DNA of 64,000 nucleotides from Onchocerca volvulus (GCA_000499405.2 HG738138.1:22268824-22332823); one strand, 5' to 3'. Positions 50,520 to 64,000 are shown, counted from the stretch's first letter. The notes: generated from the letters alone by a model not told the origin. Translations and numbers: made by a program.

Positions 50520-51650
50520 TCAATATGAAGCAGTTGCACTTGCAATTTCGATAATAATCGGTTCCAGTAGATGCCTGAGATTTCGTAACGTACCAATCGA
50601 AGCTTCAGAACTTGCAATAATGATTACAAAAAGTGAACTGATTTGAAGTATCACCAGAATTGTTGATTCATAACTATAAATATCAGAGAAACCATAAAAA
50701 TTATATGATGGCAAGACGCACATCATTATAAGGCGGTAAGATTATTGGTAAATGAAAGTGAGTCAGAAGTTTTAGCAAAAAGAAAAAAGCATAAATCTGA
50801 AATTTCTAAGAAATGAGTGAACTAAATTTAGTTTGCAAAAGCAAATAGAAGATGCTGCTGTAAAAAAATTTGACGAGGTTATTAAAATGTATTTCGTATC
50901 GTAATTCATTAAAAGAAAAAAAAGAATATTATTTATTGATTCTTTAAATTTTATACTCTTCAATAAATTTAAAATACTAAGTTATCATTCATTATTTGGA
51001 AAATTTAATATCCTAGTCCAAACAGCTGACTAAATAAGAATAAAATGTGTACCAAAAAATCGCCGATTTTTGTTCGCCAAGATTCAATTTATGGATCTGT
51101 TCCATTGTTATTTGATTACTGTTGATAAGCTGCATTCGATTTCTCAAATCTTCTTCTGTAAATAAATTTAAAAAATTCTTAAAAGTAATCACTTTCAAAT
51201 GTAATTAAGGTTAGAAGATCGTAAGTTAAAATGAAAGTCCGGTAAAATCTGAAATATAATGTTTTGCTGTTCTGGACAAGTGTCATACATTGTCTAAAGG
51301 TAAATGAGGAAAAGATACATTCACTGGAAACATCGAAAAATACTTAATATGAGTATTTAGGAGTGAGTGATCTTACTAAAAAAAAAAACTGCTCAAATAT
51401 ATAAAGAAATGAGGAAAAAAAACTATGTTTTATATTTTTTAAACTGTACATATTTTTTTATATTGCAAAATAAATAATTTTAATACTGTAAGAGACTTCA
51501 AACTATGAATCGAATAACGGAAAAAGTCAAAATCATACCTCCGGATTCATTTACTCCGATAATTGGTATGCCTTCTTTGTCACTGATGAAGATATGCTGC
51601 ACGCCTTGCGTATTCAACAACAACTTTTGCAATGATTTCGTTATTTCCAT
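50520..51650 (-). CDS. LAMTOR3/MP1-like Ragulator subunit
   Basis: Three exons, 51539-51650, 51053-51155 and 50520-50673, join in phase to 122 residues; human LAMTOR3 has 124. This roadblock-fold protein pairs with LAMTOR2 on late endosomes and lysosomes, where Ragulator anchors Rag GTPases for TORC1 and scaffolds MEK-ERK signalling. The start gives MEITKSLQKLLLNTQGVQ, followed by the first strands HIFISDKEGIPIIGV. Exon 2 has INSNQITMEQIHKLNLGEQK, matching the ATDQGSKLGLSKNKSII region of the human protein. Exon 3 has LQISSLFVIIIASSEASIG, matching FNRLPLVVSFIASSSANTG, and then the closing helix. Recognition rests on the alignment of all three exons from memory. Start and stop are clear. Confidence 0.85.
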
Positions 51651-53336
51651 TACTCAATCTTTATACTGTGATAACAACATCTAAGAATTACTAATGGTGA
51701 AAGAAAAATATCAGAGGTATAATCAAAAGAAAGTTATGTCATCAATACATCAGCAAGCCATCAAGTTACAAGGAAATAATCTTATGATATGGCTCGAAGA
51801 TGTAATAAATCTCATATAGACTTCAATTCCACAATATTTGCTTGAAAAATCTGATTAGAAAGAACTTATGAATTCCTACAATGAACGAAGATTTCTTTCA
51901 GCGAGGTGGGAAATATTGATACTGAAAGATAAAAGTAGCCACTGTAATGGTAGTAATACCAAGTCTCAAACAGCTAATTAACGTAACAGGAATACATCCC
52001 ATACATGATGGACATGATTCAATAATTTCTCATCATTGCTTCGGTTCCCAAATCAAATTGCAGCTTCAGAACCTAACGAATCTCACATGAAGCATGCTTA
52101 TGTAAGGTGGAGAAAGAAAAGTCTTTCTTTTCTTTATTTTTTATCTTTTTTCCAGCCTTCATCTAATGATTCTTTCCATTATATAACTTTTGAAAAAGTA
52201 TTAACTGCTGCCGGGCAAAATTAACAAGATTTTGAAACTATGACCAAATTTCTAAATTTCCGATATTTCTAGTAAACATGTTGAAATCCATTCGGTGAAA
52301 AAGTATCATGTAAATTTTGACGAAATGTTTGAAATTCAAAGTTGGATAACAATATCCAAAATACAAAATTCAATTTATTTTTAACAAATGAATAACAATA
52401 AAAAATAGTTTAATCGAAACTTTGCCACATATTTCGATACTACTATTTACAAATAAGACAAAAATTTATCAGATTTTAAACTGTACCACAAAGTAATGTA
52501 AGATAATTTGTACAGCAAAACAAATGCCCGAAAATACAAGATTTATTTTATCGCTGAGAAAAAAGCAAAAAGGAAGAAAAAAATGACACAATTACAGATA
52601 GAAAAGAGATAAAATAGACTATTCTTTTTATATCACTTATCATTAACAATAAAAAGCCGGGTTTACTTCACTTAAACGTTGAATGGAGAATAATCTATCC
52701 GTCAACCTTACCATTAATTTAGTTATATAACGACCATACTTATCACAAATCACCAATAAATCGGCATCTTATTACAAATTTCGGCCTCCAAGACCTTCAA
52801 AATTAAAAGAACTACACAAATCAACGGAAGGAAAAAGAATTAGACTAAAATAAAAGAATTATATTATAAGCAATCTCCTGATACGGTTTGACATAGATAA
52901 AACACAGCTTTCACAAAAAATTTAACATTTCATAAATGACTAAACAAATTCGTGATTCCACATCAACAAAAAAATAGGAATAACTAGAGAGTAAAAGATT
53001 TTCAGACCATATTTTGTAAAATATCCAGTATTAACAAAGAGATTAATATTTTAAAATACTGAATTACAAGAAATGCAGAAAAAAGATTCTAAAAGAAAAG
53101 TTCTGCGTAAAGTGACCAGACAAAAATGAGGAATGTTATGCCTATCTGTTTCAAGCATAGCTACTTACATGTTTGAAAAACACAAAATTTCAATTGCAAT
53201 GAAATCCTAAACCTTAGGTAACTGCATCTTTTAGCTGAGGCTACAGTTTGTGGTAAGAAAAAATACAAAAAAGAACTAAATATAAAAATATTGGAGATCC
53301 TAAAGAGCATAAGCCATTTGCCTATTCAATTTTCGA
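51651..53336. other. Spacer between LAMTOR3 and Pellino genes
   Basis: AT-rich. A 62-codon + frame at 52036-52224 has no splice support. No hairpin or repeat was found. The left part should hold the LAMTOR3 promoter. Confidence 0.5.
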
Positions 53337-56300
53337 TTATGAATCAGAACAGTGATCCTGGAAAATAAGCCTAACATATGGCTTATCCAGTGATAACAGT
53401 GACGTACAAAATGGACATACCGGATGAAAACTGCTTGTTCCATGCGGTAAGGGAATGCGAGACCAATATCTGCAAGAAATCAGAATTAATCTGGAAAGTG
53501 ACCTCCCATTATTACTCAAACTTGTAATGAAATTCAGTAAGATTATATATTTCCGTTCAACTACTAAATTAAATAATTGGTGAATATATTTCACAGAATA
53601 AAACTCAATTGAAATACATAACTTTGCAAAAACAATACAAATATTTGGTAGTATGATGAAGATTTTTAATACATTTTAATTGAAATTCATAGAAATTTGA
53701 ACTACTTACCTCACAGTGGATAGTGAAGCAACATGTCCACATGGATTAAAAGCATAATCTAATGCATTCGAATCAAGATGAAATGCTGATTCCATTCCCA
53801 TAACCAGCTGAATTATTTTAGATGAATCCACCAAACATATGGGACACTTGTACAAAATCTCGCTGTTGCTTTTATCATTTTTGCCCCAAGCGTGCTTTCC
53901 TTGTACATGACCACAATTAAGATAAACCTAGAAAAGACTAGTATTCACGAAAAAAAAAAAAAAAAAAAAATTAAGCTTCTATTTTTTTAAAATAAAACTT
54001 TTATTCTGAAATGATCTAAGATATGAAGTGTATATATGTAGTTGAATCCTTAAATTGAAAGTGATGTGTAAGGACAAACTGCTTTAAGATCTGGAATTTT
54101 TATTGGCAAATATTGAAAGCTACTTCTTTAACAAATAACAGAGTGAAACAGAAAAAGCTCTCGCATAAAAACAAATCATACATATGGTTGCCTGGAAGAA
54201 CCATAAGCTTTCGCTGACTTTTTCCTTGGAATGATGAGAGTATTAAGGTTTACTGGACATTGCGGCTTTCCAGCATTGATTTCATTAAGTCTGAAAATTC
54301 TCAGAAAATAAAAAGCAAATTTAACATAATGAAAAATCATCTAAAATTCAGTTAGAACTGGATTTTCAAAGATATATTTTCAAGCACAAACATACCTTGA
54401 CTCGAGTTCACTTCGGCACGGACTTTTCATCAGACCTTCAGCCGTTCTCCATAAAAGTGTAGCACCACAGAGATCAATCAATGTCCCATCCTAGAAATCA
54501 AATATCCAAATATCCAAAACATTTTCAATAATTTCAATATTATAACAGGTCAGAAATTTCATAAATTTAACTTATCATGTTGAAAGAGATCTATCTATAT
54601 TAAAACACCTGTAATTCATTGCTTTCATTCGCCAATAACTCTCCTCTTTTGGTTGAAGACCGCGTTTCTCTTATGTTGTAAATATCACCATCGACAGAGA
54701 CCTCACGCCACACAAACATTCCTATATGGTCTTCCATACTTTGATCGAAATTCTGAATGATAAATTTAAATCGCATTAAACAAAGTCTATTAAGTATACT
54801 AATAAAAAGGTATGGAGTGCTTCTCCGAGTAGATATTCGACACACAAGAATGAGATAGCAGATCTTTTGGAACTGAAAATGAATTGCAAAAAGGACCAAA
54901 ATCATCAAGCTAATGATATCTTATTTTTTGCTCACCAAAAATACTCTAAAATTTCAAATAAATCTTAATAAAATTTGGTGGAATTCGCACTAAGAATTGT
55001 ACTGAAACCATGACTTGATTTTCTAACCCAATTTATGAAAGGCATCTATTTTTAATAAACGCAATTTATTTGGATTTCTTGCATATCCTTCTGAACTAAG
55101 TAGAGGGCTAAATCAAAAATGAATCTATCTCTGACCAGCTTTTATGTAAAACGAAATAGAAAATCTGTTAATCACAATAATGGAAGTTCTATTAAACACA
55201 TCCGAGAGGCAAATTTTTTAGTGTTAAAATTCAGTTACTACTACTTGTTTGAATTTCTCGAAATTACTAGTAATAATATAAGAAATCATTGTACCTGTCT
55301 TTGCATAGTATTTGGGTGTAGAATAAGAATACCATTCGTTGTAAGGCCATCAATTTCGCCATCGCATTTCGTCCACTTCGTTGCTTTTTCCTGCAATTTA
55401 TTGGTATAAATTACCAAAAATACAGGAAAGGTAATTAGGTTCAAATTAGATATTTACTACAACTAGTTCCTCCAGAAAACATGAGAGATTTCAATAAATA
55501 ATCATTCACAAAATGAAAACATACAATATTCAGAAATAAAGGCCCCACTTGCTGAAGGCTAGGTATTTACTCAAGAAAATAAGAATACTTATTGAAATAG
55601 ATAGTAACGGATCCCAAAAAAGTTAGAATTAAAGGAAAAATGCTAAACTAGCTTTCTGAAAATATGGAACAAAAAGAAAAAATACTCCGAGAAAAATATT
55701 CCTGGAACTGTCAAATCCAGCTGCGTACAAAAAAGCTCTATGAGGATAGTCACGGTTAATTTGTATTCGACAGGCATAACGACTGATCGTTGAAGATATT
55801 GGTCGCTGGATGTTACAACGTGAATCTTTTTCAACTCTAGAACCATTGAGCAAACCATTTCGGGATCCTGATTCACCGTGGATTCCTGAAATCACTTCCT
55901 TCTAATTTCTTGTAAAACTAATCGAATTTCAATATAAGGCTTTGCCAGTTGTCCTATTATTGAAGTAGATACGATTTTTTCACAGATAATAGTTGGATGC
56001 AACCCGCATATGAAGGATACAAAATCTAAATTCAGGATGTTACCTTAAAGATCAATCACAAATTCTATAATTTCTTCTCAAACTGAAAAACCTTTTCATA
56101 AGTTGGCAATATCTTCTGCATGACTCACTGTGCCAGCTCGATAATAAAAGAATTATGTGAATTGATTTTTAAAAAAAACTTTACTTTTAATTTTTAAAGT
56201 AATTGAATTTGAAAAAAAGTTTTTAGTTTTACTTTTATTGCTTGTAACCTAAAAAAAATCTTGTTCCTATGCTTGTAATGACTATTAGTAACTCAGTTTA

Positions 56301-57812
56301 CAAAAGAATGCGCTGAATACAAAAAGAACCTGGATGAAAAGCATTTGCAGCAAGCCAAGTGTCCACAACAGTAAAATCTATTTGCTCTTCAGAAGAACGA
56401 CCAATCTATAAGAAAACTGGAGAAATTAAAAATGAATATTTTGAACTTTATTGTTATAGTTTTTTCACTTCACTATATTTGAAAAGATTGCTATGGACTA
56501 AGACATTAAATCTCATTTGTGTTTTCAATATATATTTTCGCTTAGAAAACGCTTAGAATTTAGTGAATTAATTAGAAAAAAATCGATTTAAATTCTGATT
56601 TTGGTTTAAATTCTTGAATTCTGGTCTAATTTTCGGGAAGTGGAACAAATAAGTTTTTTGTTAAATCAACCCAATGAAAAATAAAAAGCAACAAAAAAAT
56701 GATTTTTTTTGAAATCACCTGAAACATATCTTTAAAAGGATCAGGGCTATATTCAACAAGAACTGTGTGATTCCGATTATACGAATAAGAAACAACGTGC
56801 CGTGACGCATCGCGTACTACCTGAAAAAAGTTTTGATTTATAAATTAACAAGACTGAATACTGTCAAATTTTAAAATTCATAAAAAAATGGCCTGCAGAA
56901 GCTTTTTGATGATAAACATGACTTTTCTCGATAATTAAAGTAGGTGCTTTAGAAAACATTAAAACACAATATACCTGACTCTGTGATGGCGGGATGCTAA
57001 CTGAACTGCTTTGATCCTTTTTAATACCATTACCTATGAGCCGTTTGCGTAGTATCATCTTTGAGCGATGCTTACGACCTTGAGCACAAGTATTACTGCT
57101 TTCGAGGGTACCATTATATCTACAGAAAAGAAATAAAATAATTTATTATCAAATAGCTTCACAGTCCAAGCCGTAATAAAAGATAATTGAAAACGTCTAA
57201 ACATTTGGAACTTAATTTTATCATCCCCAATAATATTCACTGCATATGCAGCGTATAAGAATTTTCTATAAATCAAAAAGAATTCATATTAAAATAACTA
57301 ATTTTAAACGTAAGCCAAATAAATCTATCGAAAGTATGATATACAGATGTGTTTCGTGAGTGGTATCTCTATCTGTTTACTAAACCAGAATTTTTTTTTT
57401 TTTGAATTTTGAGGATTTCGAGATAGTAATATCAAAATTTCTGCACTGATTTCTTTCAAAGACAAAATTAAGATCATCGGGATTATCTAGGGAGCAAGAC
57501 ATATTCCTGAGGTATATAATAACATCATGGATTTGTTTCATCAAAGAACTTTATAACATCAGCTACAGATCTATTGCAAATCAAAGTGATTGTAATAAAG
57601 CATTGCTGACAAATTTGTATTAAAGCGTCGAAAAGTTTTTTTTTTTCGATTTCCCCATACTGAAAAAAGAAACAATACACTTACCCAAGCAAAACCAATT
57701 TACCATAAACACAACCGATGCTATCTTCTGTCGACATAATTGTCATATCGTCACTAGTATTTTTCAGGGTGTCATCCTTGTCATACGAAACAAGAGAGTC
57801 TTCCTCAGCCAT
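53337..57812 (-). CDS. Pellino-family E3 ubiquitin ligase
   Basis: Eleven exons, 5' to 3': 57685-57812, 56975-57119, 56719-56820, 56330-56405, 55686-55885, 55295-55390, 54609-54752, 54396-54490, 54182-54290, 53710-53927 and 53337-53469. All are in phase, giving 481 residues against about 420 in mammals. The start is the ATG of MAEEDSLVSYDKD; the frame is open further upstream, so it is not certain. The FHA-like domain has VYGKLVLLGYNGTLESS, YNRNHTVLVEYSPDPFKDMF, QIGRSSEEQIDF, TISRYACRIQINRD and FLYAAGFDSSRNIFLG. The core continues TNGILILHP, REVSVDGDIYNIRETRSS and DGTLIDLCGATLLWRTAEG. The RING-like end has VYLNCGHVQGKHAWG, CPICL, FNPCGHV, YWSRIPLPHGTSSFHPVCPF and RLIFQ. Pellinos ubiquitylate IRAK/Pelle kinases in Toll/IL-1 signalling, recognising phosphothreonine with the FHA domain. 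A fragment copy lies at 48.8 kb. Confidence 0.96.
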
Positions 57813-59396
57813 GGATGACGCTTTTAATATGTAAATGAAATTACAAAAGATGATGGTACCACCTCGGACTATTGCTAATCGGTAGCAATAGCACTGCGTA
57901 AGTAAGATATCAGCATGCATCAGACATTACTACACATCCTTGCTGCATTTTATGTGTTCTAATCTGAAATCCGTACATAAAGTTTTCATTTTTTTGGAGA
58001 AAAACTTAAAAGACTCTAAAGCAATAAAAAATTCTAGCACAACTTTCAGACTAAAATTATCATTTCGAGCAAAAAAATATTCCTACAGCAATCATTTCTC
58101 AGACTAACAGAATTGATGAACCTTTTTTGAGAGCATTTTGGGAAGTATATTGATGGATCTGAGAGTATCCAAAGAATGATGGAAAAGGAATGAACTCATC
58201 TAATAGCTTGGAAGTGTGATACTCACCGAATTCGACAAACTGTACAGCCCACACATTGACTGATAATGATAACAGTGATAAGGACAATTAAACGCTTTAA
58301 TCCCCTCCATTTCATAAATCATATCAATATCCACGATCTTTGACATCTATCGCGAATAGACCACGAGCCTAATGTGTCATTTTGAATCCTAAAGTAGGAA
58401 AAACCATTCTGTGCCCACTACTAATTATGACACTTCGCGATCTTTTTCAATCTCTAAAATATATTATTGCGTAAATTACACCAATTCCTGACGGTCTCTT
58501 CAACTATCATACTGTCTATACGTCATCTTCGTTGTTTGTAATAAGCTACTACATTCTTAATCCTAACTAATCTTCTCTTGTTAGTCTTTGACCTTTGGTT
58601 TTTATTAGGGAGCCATTGGTCATCAATTAATAAATGCGTCTGGAATTGGTGAAATTTTAGACGGGATTTTAAAGAGACCAGTAGCTATTTAGACGAAGTG
58701 TTATTCAAAAAAAAAAATTATTGAATTTAAAAACGATATTCATCAATATATAGAAAAGTTGAGGAGTGATAAACGACACTGAAAGTTCATATCTACCGCA
58801 TGTCCTCGGTTTGCTCGCATTTTTGGTACGAAAGTAGTTTAACATATTTTCATCAAAATTTTCTTAATTTCATGTCACATCTCAACAATTTGTAATTTGA
58901 ATTTAAATTTATAAAGGAATCAAGAAGAATGAAATAGAACATTTCACGAGTAACTTCAAAACTTAAAATCCAGCTCAAGATCGTATATCAGTACCATTAC
59001 CTATTTATTTGCAGAACCTTCGTTATCGTAGTAATATGGGAAAGGAATAATTCTTACCAATTATGTGGAAATAAATCTTCTAATTTAGCTAATACTGAAG
59101 TTATGAGAATCGTTAAGTTAGCTAGCATACTATAACCTACTATTACTACGGTAACAAAGATTTTGCAAGTGAACAATCAAGTTATTGTGATGTATGGATT
59201 AATCAGGTTCATTCGTAGTACCGTACCACTGTAATAATAAAGTTATGAAAGTTGAACATTATTATTCAAAGCCCTAAATTTTTAGTAAAGTCGCTGTAAT
59301 ATGGTGGATGATTAATAATAAAATTTATATATACATAAAATATCTGAAGCATTGCAAAAAAAAAATGAAATCTTTTATTTATAGTAATAAAATAGG
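57813..59396. other. Upstream of Pellino; weak + strand exon candidate at 58609-58692
   Basis: 58609-58692 follows a TTTTTATTAG acceptor and reads AIGHQLINASGIGEILDG, ending at TAG. Upstream, 58430-58474 could encode a short N-terminus (MTLRDLFQSLKYII) with a GTAAAT donor, but its phase leads to a different frame of that exon. I do not recognise a product. The rest is AT-rich and holds the Pellino promoter. Confidence 0.25.
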
Positions 59397-60186
59397 ATGA
59401 ATTGGGAAGTTGACTTAACTGTTCCGACTGTCAACAAAAATCAGATAGCTGGATGGATGGATGAAATTGAAATATCATATTTACATCCAGCTGAGTTAGC
59501 AATCAGGAAAAGAGAGTTTTGTGATCAAAGCACGAAAAGAATGGATTTGATGGGTCAACTGAATATAAATAAACAAAGAATTCGTAAAATAGATGCGCTT
59601 ATACTCGTTGCTTGATATTAATCCTACATATTATGTTATATATTCGGAGGTAATATTTTTAAATCTGAAGATTTTCAATTATAATTAGTAATTGAAATAT
59701 TCAAGAAAAGGACAATGCAATGTATTCGATGAAGTAGTGATAATGTTTATCATTTTAAATGAAAAGGTTGAGTTTTTTTTTTTATTTTATTATGGTTGTA
59801 TATCTGGTAAAGATTATCATAACTATATCACAATTAAACAAACTTAGGGACAGATATAAAGGACTTGTACTGGAATCCAACAGTTAGTCACATCTCAAGT
59901 ATTATGGTAAAGAATCTATTGGTCTATTTAATAGATTTTCAAGATTTTTCTAAATCTTAAATGTGAAGTAAGACTGATTATGAGTGCTTAGATGCCAAGG
60001 TATTGTGTGAAAGAGAAGGCTCAAAATGTGCTGAATCAGCAAATCTTTGATGCTAAAACAGCAATATCATTGAAAATCAGAAATAAACTAACGCTTTTCC
60101 TATGGAATTTATTTTTAGCTAATGTTTTTCCTAAGAAATTCATTTTTAAAGCTGCAAAAAAAGCAGAAAGAAATGAAAATCAATAA
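59397..60186 (+). CDS. Unidentified possible two-exon gene
   Basis: 59397-59615 starts at an ATG 14 bases after TTTATTTATAG and reads NQIAGWMDEIEISYLHPAEL, then FCDQSTKRMDLMGQLNINKQ, to TGA. It is charged and helical. 59992-60186 follows a GCTTAG acceptor and reads MPRYCVKEKAQNVLNQQIF, ending in a basic tail and TAA. A weak donor CTC|GTTGCT near 59604 would join them in phase, making roughly 130 residues. Without the join, the first is a 72-residue protein. No family recognised. Confidence 0.3.
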
Positions 60187-63100
60187 TCGGTAAGATCAGA
60201 TGAATTTCAATCTTCATAATTTTCTTGTTGATTAATTTTACATGTGCGAATTTGATTGCGACTCAAATTTCATCGTCGAGCAAATTATCTAATCGCAAAG
60301 TGGGATTTTGATATCACAATCGGTACTTTATTTTGTTATTATCTCTATATAATAAAGTGCCAGGAAAAAGCTTATTTTATCAGATAAACAAACCTATTGG
60401 ATAATTCAGTTATTCAACTCTCTAAGAAAAATAAAAAAAAATTCAATAATAAACTGCATATTATTTCAAGCAAATTTGCTTAAAATTTAAAACGAGAAAA
60501 TTTTTTGACGATTGTTGGCCGAGAAGAGGCAAATGGATCTGTATGATTGATTTGCCAGTCTAAGTAATTTATATCTTTCACGAAAAGGCAGGAATCGGTC
60601 AGTCCGAAAGCAGCAGATGGTTACAATCGTAAAAATTTGATATGATTTTAAAATTCATTTAGATGAATCGATATCTCGAATTTTACTTCTAATTTTATTG
60701 TTCGAATTAATTTACACAAAATTTAGATTTGACGGTTAGTTTTCCTGAAAAATAAAAATATAAATGAATACTTGGAAAAATTTTAGAAAGGATAATAATA
60801 GAAAATCAATAACAATGTAGTGGCTTTTTTTCAATGAAATTAAGAATGCAAACCGAATTGGCAGAAAAGCCATTCTTGCTTGTTCCTCATCAGGCGGAAA
60901 TAGGGTAAGCGTATTACTTTCAACTCCATAGATTTCAAAAAGTACATTCATCAAATGATTGGAACGAGAAAAAAAAGAGAATTTAATTTTTTTTTTTATA
61001 AAATCATTATATCTTTTGAACTTCTTAAATTTTGACACTGTCAAATATTTGTGGCGATTCTTTTTACACAGTATATGATAAATTTCAAAGAGGTTAAACA
61101 ACCATTGAAAATATGAAGCACAGATAGACATTTCATAACTATATTTTAATCCGGACGAAATAAACCAAAAAAACTCATATCTTCAAACTTTCCAATTAAT
61201 TTTTGGCATTTTTAAAGCAAATTTATCGAATAAAAGAAAAAATTAGAGAAAATAGAAATGAAATAGAGCAATGACTTTTAGAAGTGAGCGGTGAAGTTGG
61301 AGAGCAGAAATGTTCTGAAATCAGGTAAGAATATGGAGTAAATATGAAGTTTTTGATTGAACTGTGAAGATCAACCATCAAATAAATGAAATATGTTTCT
61401 ATTATTAGGAACTATGAAAAATTCGATAATTGAGATGAAAAATTACTCTTTTTCAAACAAAGCACAGGCAATGACCTTTTAGACATGACCTTTCATTTCT
61501 TTTTGAATTTCAAAAGCGATTCACTCAGAAATCTTCTTAGAAGTGTAATGGACGGGAAAGACGAGAAGAATTAAATTTGCCTATTGTGAATTTAATGAAA
61601 TTATGTTGCACCTGTCAGCCTCTGAAACATTCCAGCACGATATAAATAAAATTTAATTGATAATGACATACTCAAAAATGCATTTTAAGCAGCATTTGAC
61701 AAGATTCTGACAGAAACAAAGATCAATAAATTTGCTCCAATTATTATTTCTAATCTTTTCAAATTTTCGAATTTTATCTTAACTTCGATATTTTTCAATT
61801 GTTGCATACTGTCGGGAAAAATAGTAACAATGATGTCAAAATTAGAGCTGAGATTAAATTAGATTTAACCATTCGATTAGATTCGATCTCTTATTAATTT
61901 AGTGCAAGAGGAATACTGTATTGTGTATAATTATCGGAATATTTTCGTACTTTAATCAAATGGAACTTTATCAAAAAGTTTATATTACATCCCTTTACTC
62001 TGAGGACTTTTAAGAACAGAATGGCTATTTGCGAAAAAAATAAATTTTCCAGAAATTAATGGTTATTCTAAAGACTCTTCTGTGTAATATTTCTATTATG
62101 GAATTCTGTGCAACTGTTATTTGCCATTTACGACACATTTAATATATTCAATACTTTCAAATTTGGACTGAATGAATCATTAGAACAGATGAATTTGATC
62201 ATTAAAAATCAGTATTAAGCGACAAAATAAAATTGTCTAAAATTATTTTAAAATTCGAAAAATTGGCTATGGAAAGTGTGACTGATTATGATTCTTATAT
62301 TCTTACTGATTCCTATTTCTCATTGGAACACTCAATCAAAGTGTCATGAAATCAAGAAACCTTAGCAAATTATTGCAATTAATTAAAAAAAAAAAAAAAA
62401 GAAAAAGAGACAGATGAAAGAATTACTTTGATGAAATATATGTAAAGTGGAAAGATCATCATCAATAATGGAAGATAAGCAAATTCTACTCTTTTTTTTT
62501 TGAATCATTCGATTTTGCTGTCTTTTAAAAAAAAGCATAAGTTGAAGAAAGTTTTTCTGATTTTGTATCTTTAAAAAATTGTTAGAATGTTCAATTCTGG
62601 AAGATATGCGAAATTATGCATGAATACAATTATTTGCTGCCAAAAAAATCATTCTTTTTTTAAATTTTCGAAAATCTTGTCACTTCCCTGCTTCCTTTGA
62701 ACTTTTGCAGGAATTTGGAAATTTCTCGAGAAACAGTGAAATTTGTAACGAAAGACTCTTGCAGTATTTTATTAAATTTAAATGTATATTTAGAAAAAGT
62801 GATTAAAATCAGCTGGGAAACGACATTTTAATTTACGAGACTTACACTTTATGATTAAATTTATTGATAGATGACAATTAGTTATCGTGAAAATTATTTT
62901 CTTCTGGCGAGAAAAAGGAACATTGAAAAGCAAAGTGAAGTTTATACACCCCAAATTTTAATTAATACGAAATGCATAAAACATAAAAATTAGTTGCTAG
63001 TAAATTAATTTTTATGGAAAATTATTCATAAGAAGATTCTTGAAATCATTTGATTTAAAAAAGTAAAATGAAAAATTCAAAATAAAAAAAAAAAAAATTT

Positions 63101-63472
63101 CAGATTGAGCGTTCTTTCATTTGTATATTGATGATATAACGGAAATGCCAGTGAATTGGAATAAATGATGACAAAAGATAATTTCTTGGATTCATCCTGG
63201 AATTATTGTTCCCAGCATACAATTTCGTTTCGAATCAAGATGGTAATAAGGCTCAGCATTAAAGAGATTCAATGTCAAATTAAGAATGGAACTGATGAAA
63301 TATTGGGATCAGAGATCGTCATTTCATTTAGCATGCAAATTTATTAAGATTATAAGCAATGACTGCAACACAACATTTTATCTGACATGCAGTTGGCAAA
63401 GCTTTCGAAAACTAAGCAGTAATTTAATTTAAGACAGAACTATTGATTCGCACATGAACAAATATTTTATTC
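60187..63472. other. Mostly noncoding; one minus-strand open stretch
   Basis: The minus strand is open at 60736-61131 (131 codons). Its middle, HLMNVLFEIYGVESNTLTLF and PPDEEQARMAFLPIRF, reads like protein, while its ends are AT-driven hydrophobic text. It may be a single exon of unknown type. 61270-61312 (+) looks like a mini-exon (VSGEVGEQKCSEI, then AG|GTAAGA). The rest shows nothing beyond homopolymer runs. Confidence 0.25.
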
Positions 63473-63691
63473 ATGGCTGAGCAATTACAACAATCCATTT
63501 GTAGGCGTTTGTTTATGAAAACTAAAAGTCGATTTTCGCAGAATTTTTCTCCTTTTCGTTATCAACATTTCCAATCAAATCAAAATATCACAATGAATGC
63601 ATCAACAATTTGTTCTTCTTGTGTATCCTGTGAGCAAAATCATGTACTTTTCTTTTTTTATTATTTTAAAAGCATTGTCAAAGCTGCATAA
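63473..63691 (+). CDS. Possible first exon of a gene running off the right edge
   Basis: An ATG frame of 72 codons reads MAEQLQQSICRRLFMKTKS and later STICSSCVSCEQNH, then turns into phenylalanine-rich low-complexity text. A GT at CAT|GTACTT could be the donor just after QNH. Codon content before that point is richer than the surroundings. No family recognised. Chance is a real alternative. Confidence 0.3.
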   Translation: MAEQLQQSICRRLFMKTKSRFSQNFSPFRYQHFQSNQNITMNASTICSSCVSCEQNHVLFFFYYFKSIVKAA

Positions 63692-64000
63692 AACTTCCAA
63701 AGAAATGAAAACATTTTGAAAATTGTCGTTGACAGTAACAGACAATTTACTCAACAAAAGGAAGTTTCATCGATAAGTTGAAAGATAAAATTCAAAATCC
63801 CCCAACAATTTATCTTTTTTAATACACAATTTATAATTTTGTTTTAGTGCAATTCCCTATGAGAAATGAAAGTCTTTTATTGTGATGAATCAGACTTAAA
63901 TTTATTAATAATAATGAAGAAACAATCCACTCATAATATTGCTCATAAGTTAAGTTCAAACTCAATAAACAGAGTCTCAGATTTCCAACTTTTACATAAT

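Noticed and set aside
1..64000. tRNA, rRNA, spliced-leader RNA genes or CRISPR arrays
   Set aside because: I looked for T-loop-like GTTCRANYC contexts, rRNA-like GC-rich blocks and spaced repeats on both strands and found none that hold up.

Overview
This is AT-rich eukaryotic nuclear DNA. Genes are split into many small exons by introns with GT...TTTCAG borders. Gene content and intron style point to a nematode, most likely a parasitic spirurid or filarial type. That placement is my inference; no rRNA, tRNA or spliced-leader gene is visible to test it. Exon joins were read by eye, with splice phase checked across each intron.

Layout. 0-9.5 kb: unassigned DNA with exon-like, partly broken coding pieces on the + strand. 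9.5-13.4 kb (+): a ten-exon peptide-type GPCR, followed by a small unassigned three-exon unit at 13.7-14.5 kb. 14.6-18.3 kb (-): two tandem dynein light chain paralogues, the second with a long acidic/proline-rich N-terminal extension. 19.1-24.5 kb: a decayed Helitron (Rep/PIF1 helicase) with copies of a noncoding motif on both sides. 26.4-27.2 kb (-): a possible cysteine-rich gene. 27.4-32.1 kb (-): a Ras-like gene whose nucleotide-binding motifs are degenerate. 32-37.4 kb: mostly noncoding, with one long hairpin near 36.3 kb. 37.4-39.0 kb (+): ribosomal protein eS6. 39.5-47.7 kb (-): a 21-exon Dicer-related/RIG-I-like helicase. 48.8-49.25 kb (+): an inverted fragment copy of the Pellino gene. 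50.5-51.65 kb (-): LAMTOR3/MP1. 53.3-57.8 kb (-): Pellino E3 ubiquitin ligase. 58-64 kb: mostly noncoding with a few weak exon candidates.

How they work together. eS6 and the helicase converge, with about 430 bp between stop codons. From 39 to 58 kb the intact genes are all on the minus strand: helicase (double-stranded RNA sensing / small-RNA pathways), LAMTOR3 (lysosomal Ragulator, TORC1/MAPK signalling) and Pellino (innate signalling ubiquitin ligase). Each has its own promoter-side gap, and nothing shows an operon. The most unusual observations are the Pellino fragment copy, the extended dynein light chain, the degenerate Ras-like protein and the 36.3 kb hairpin.
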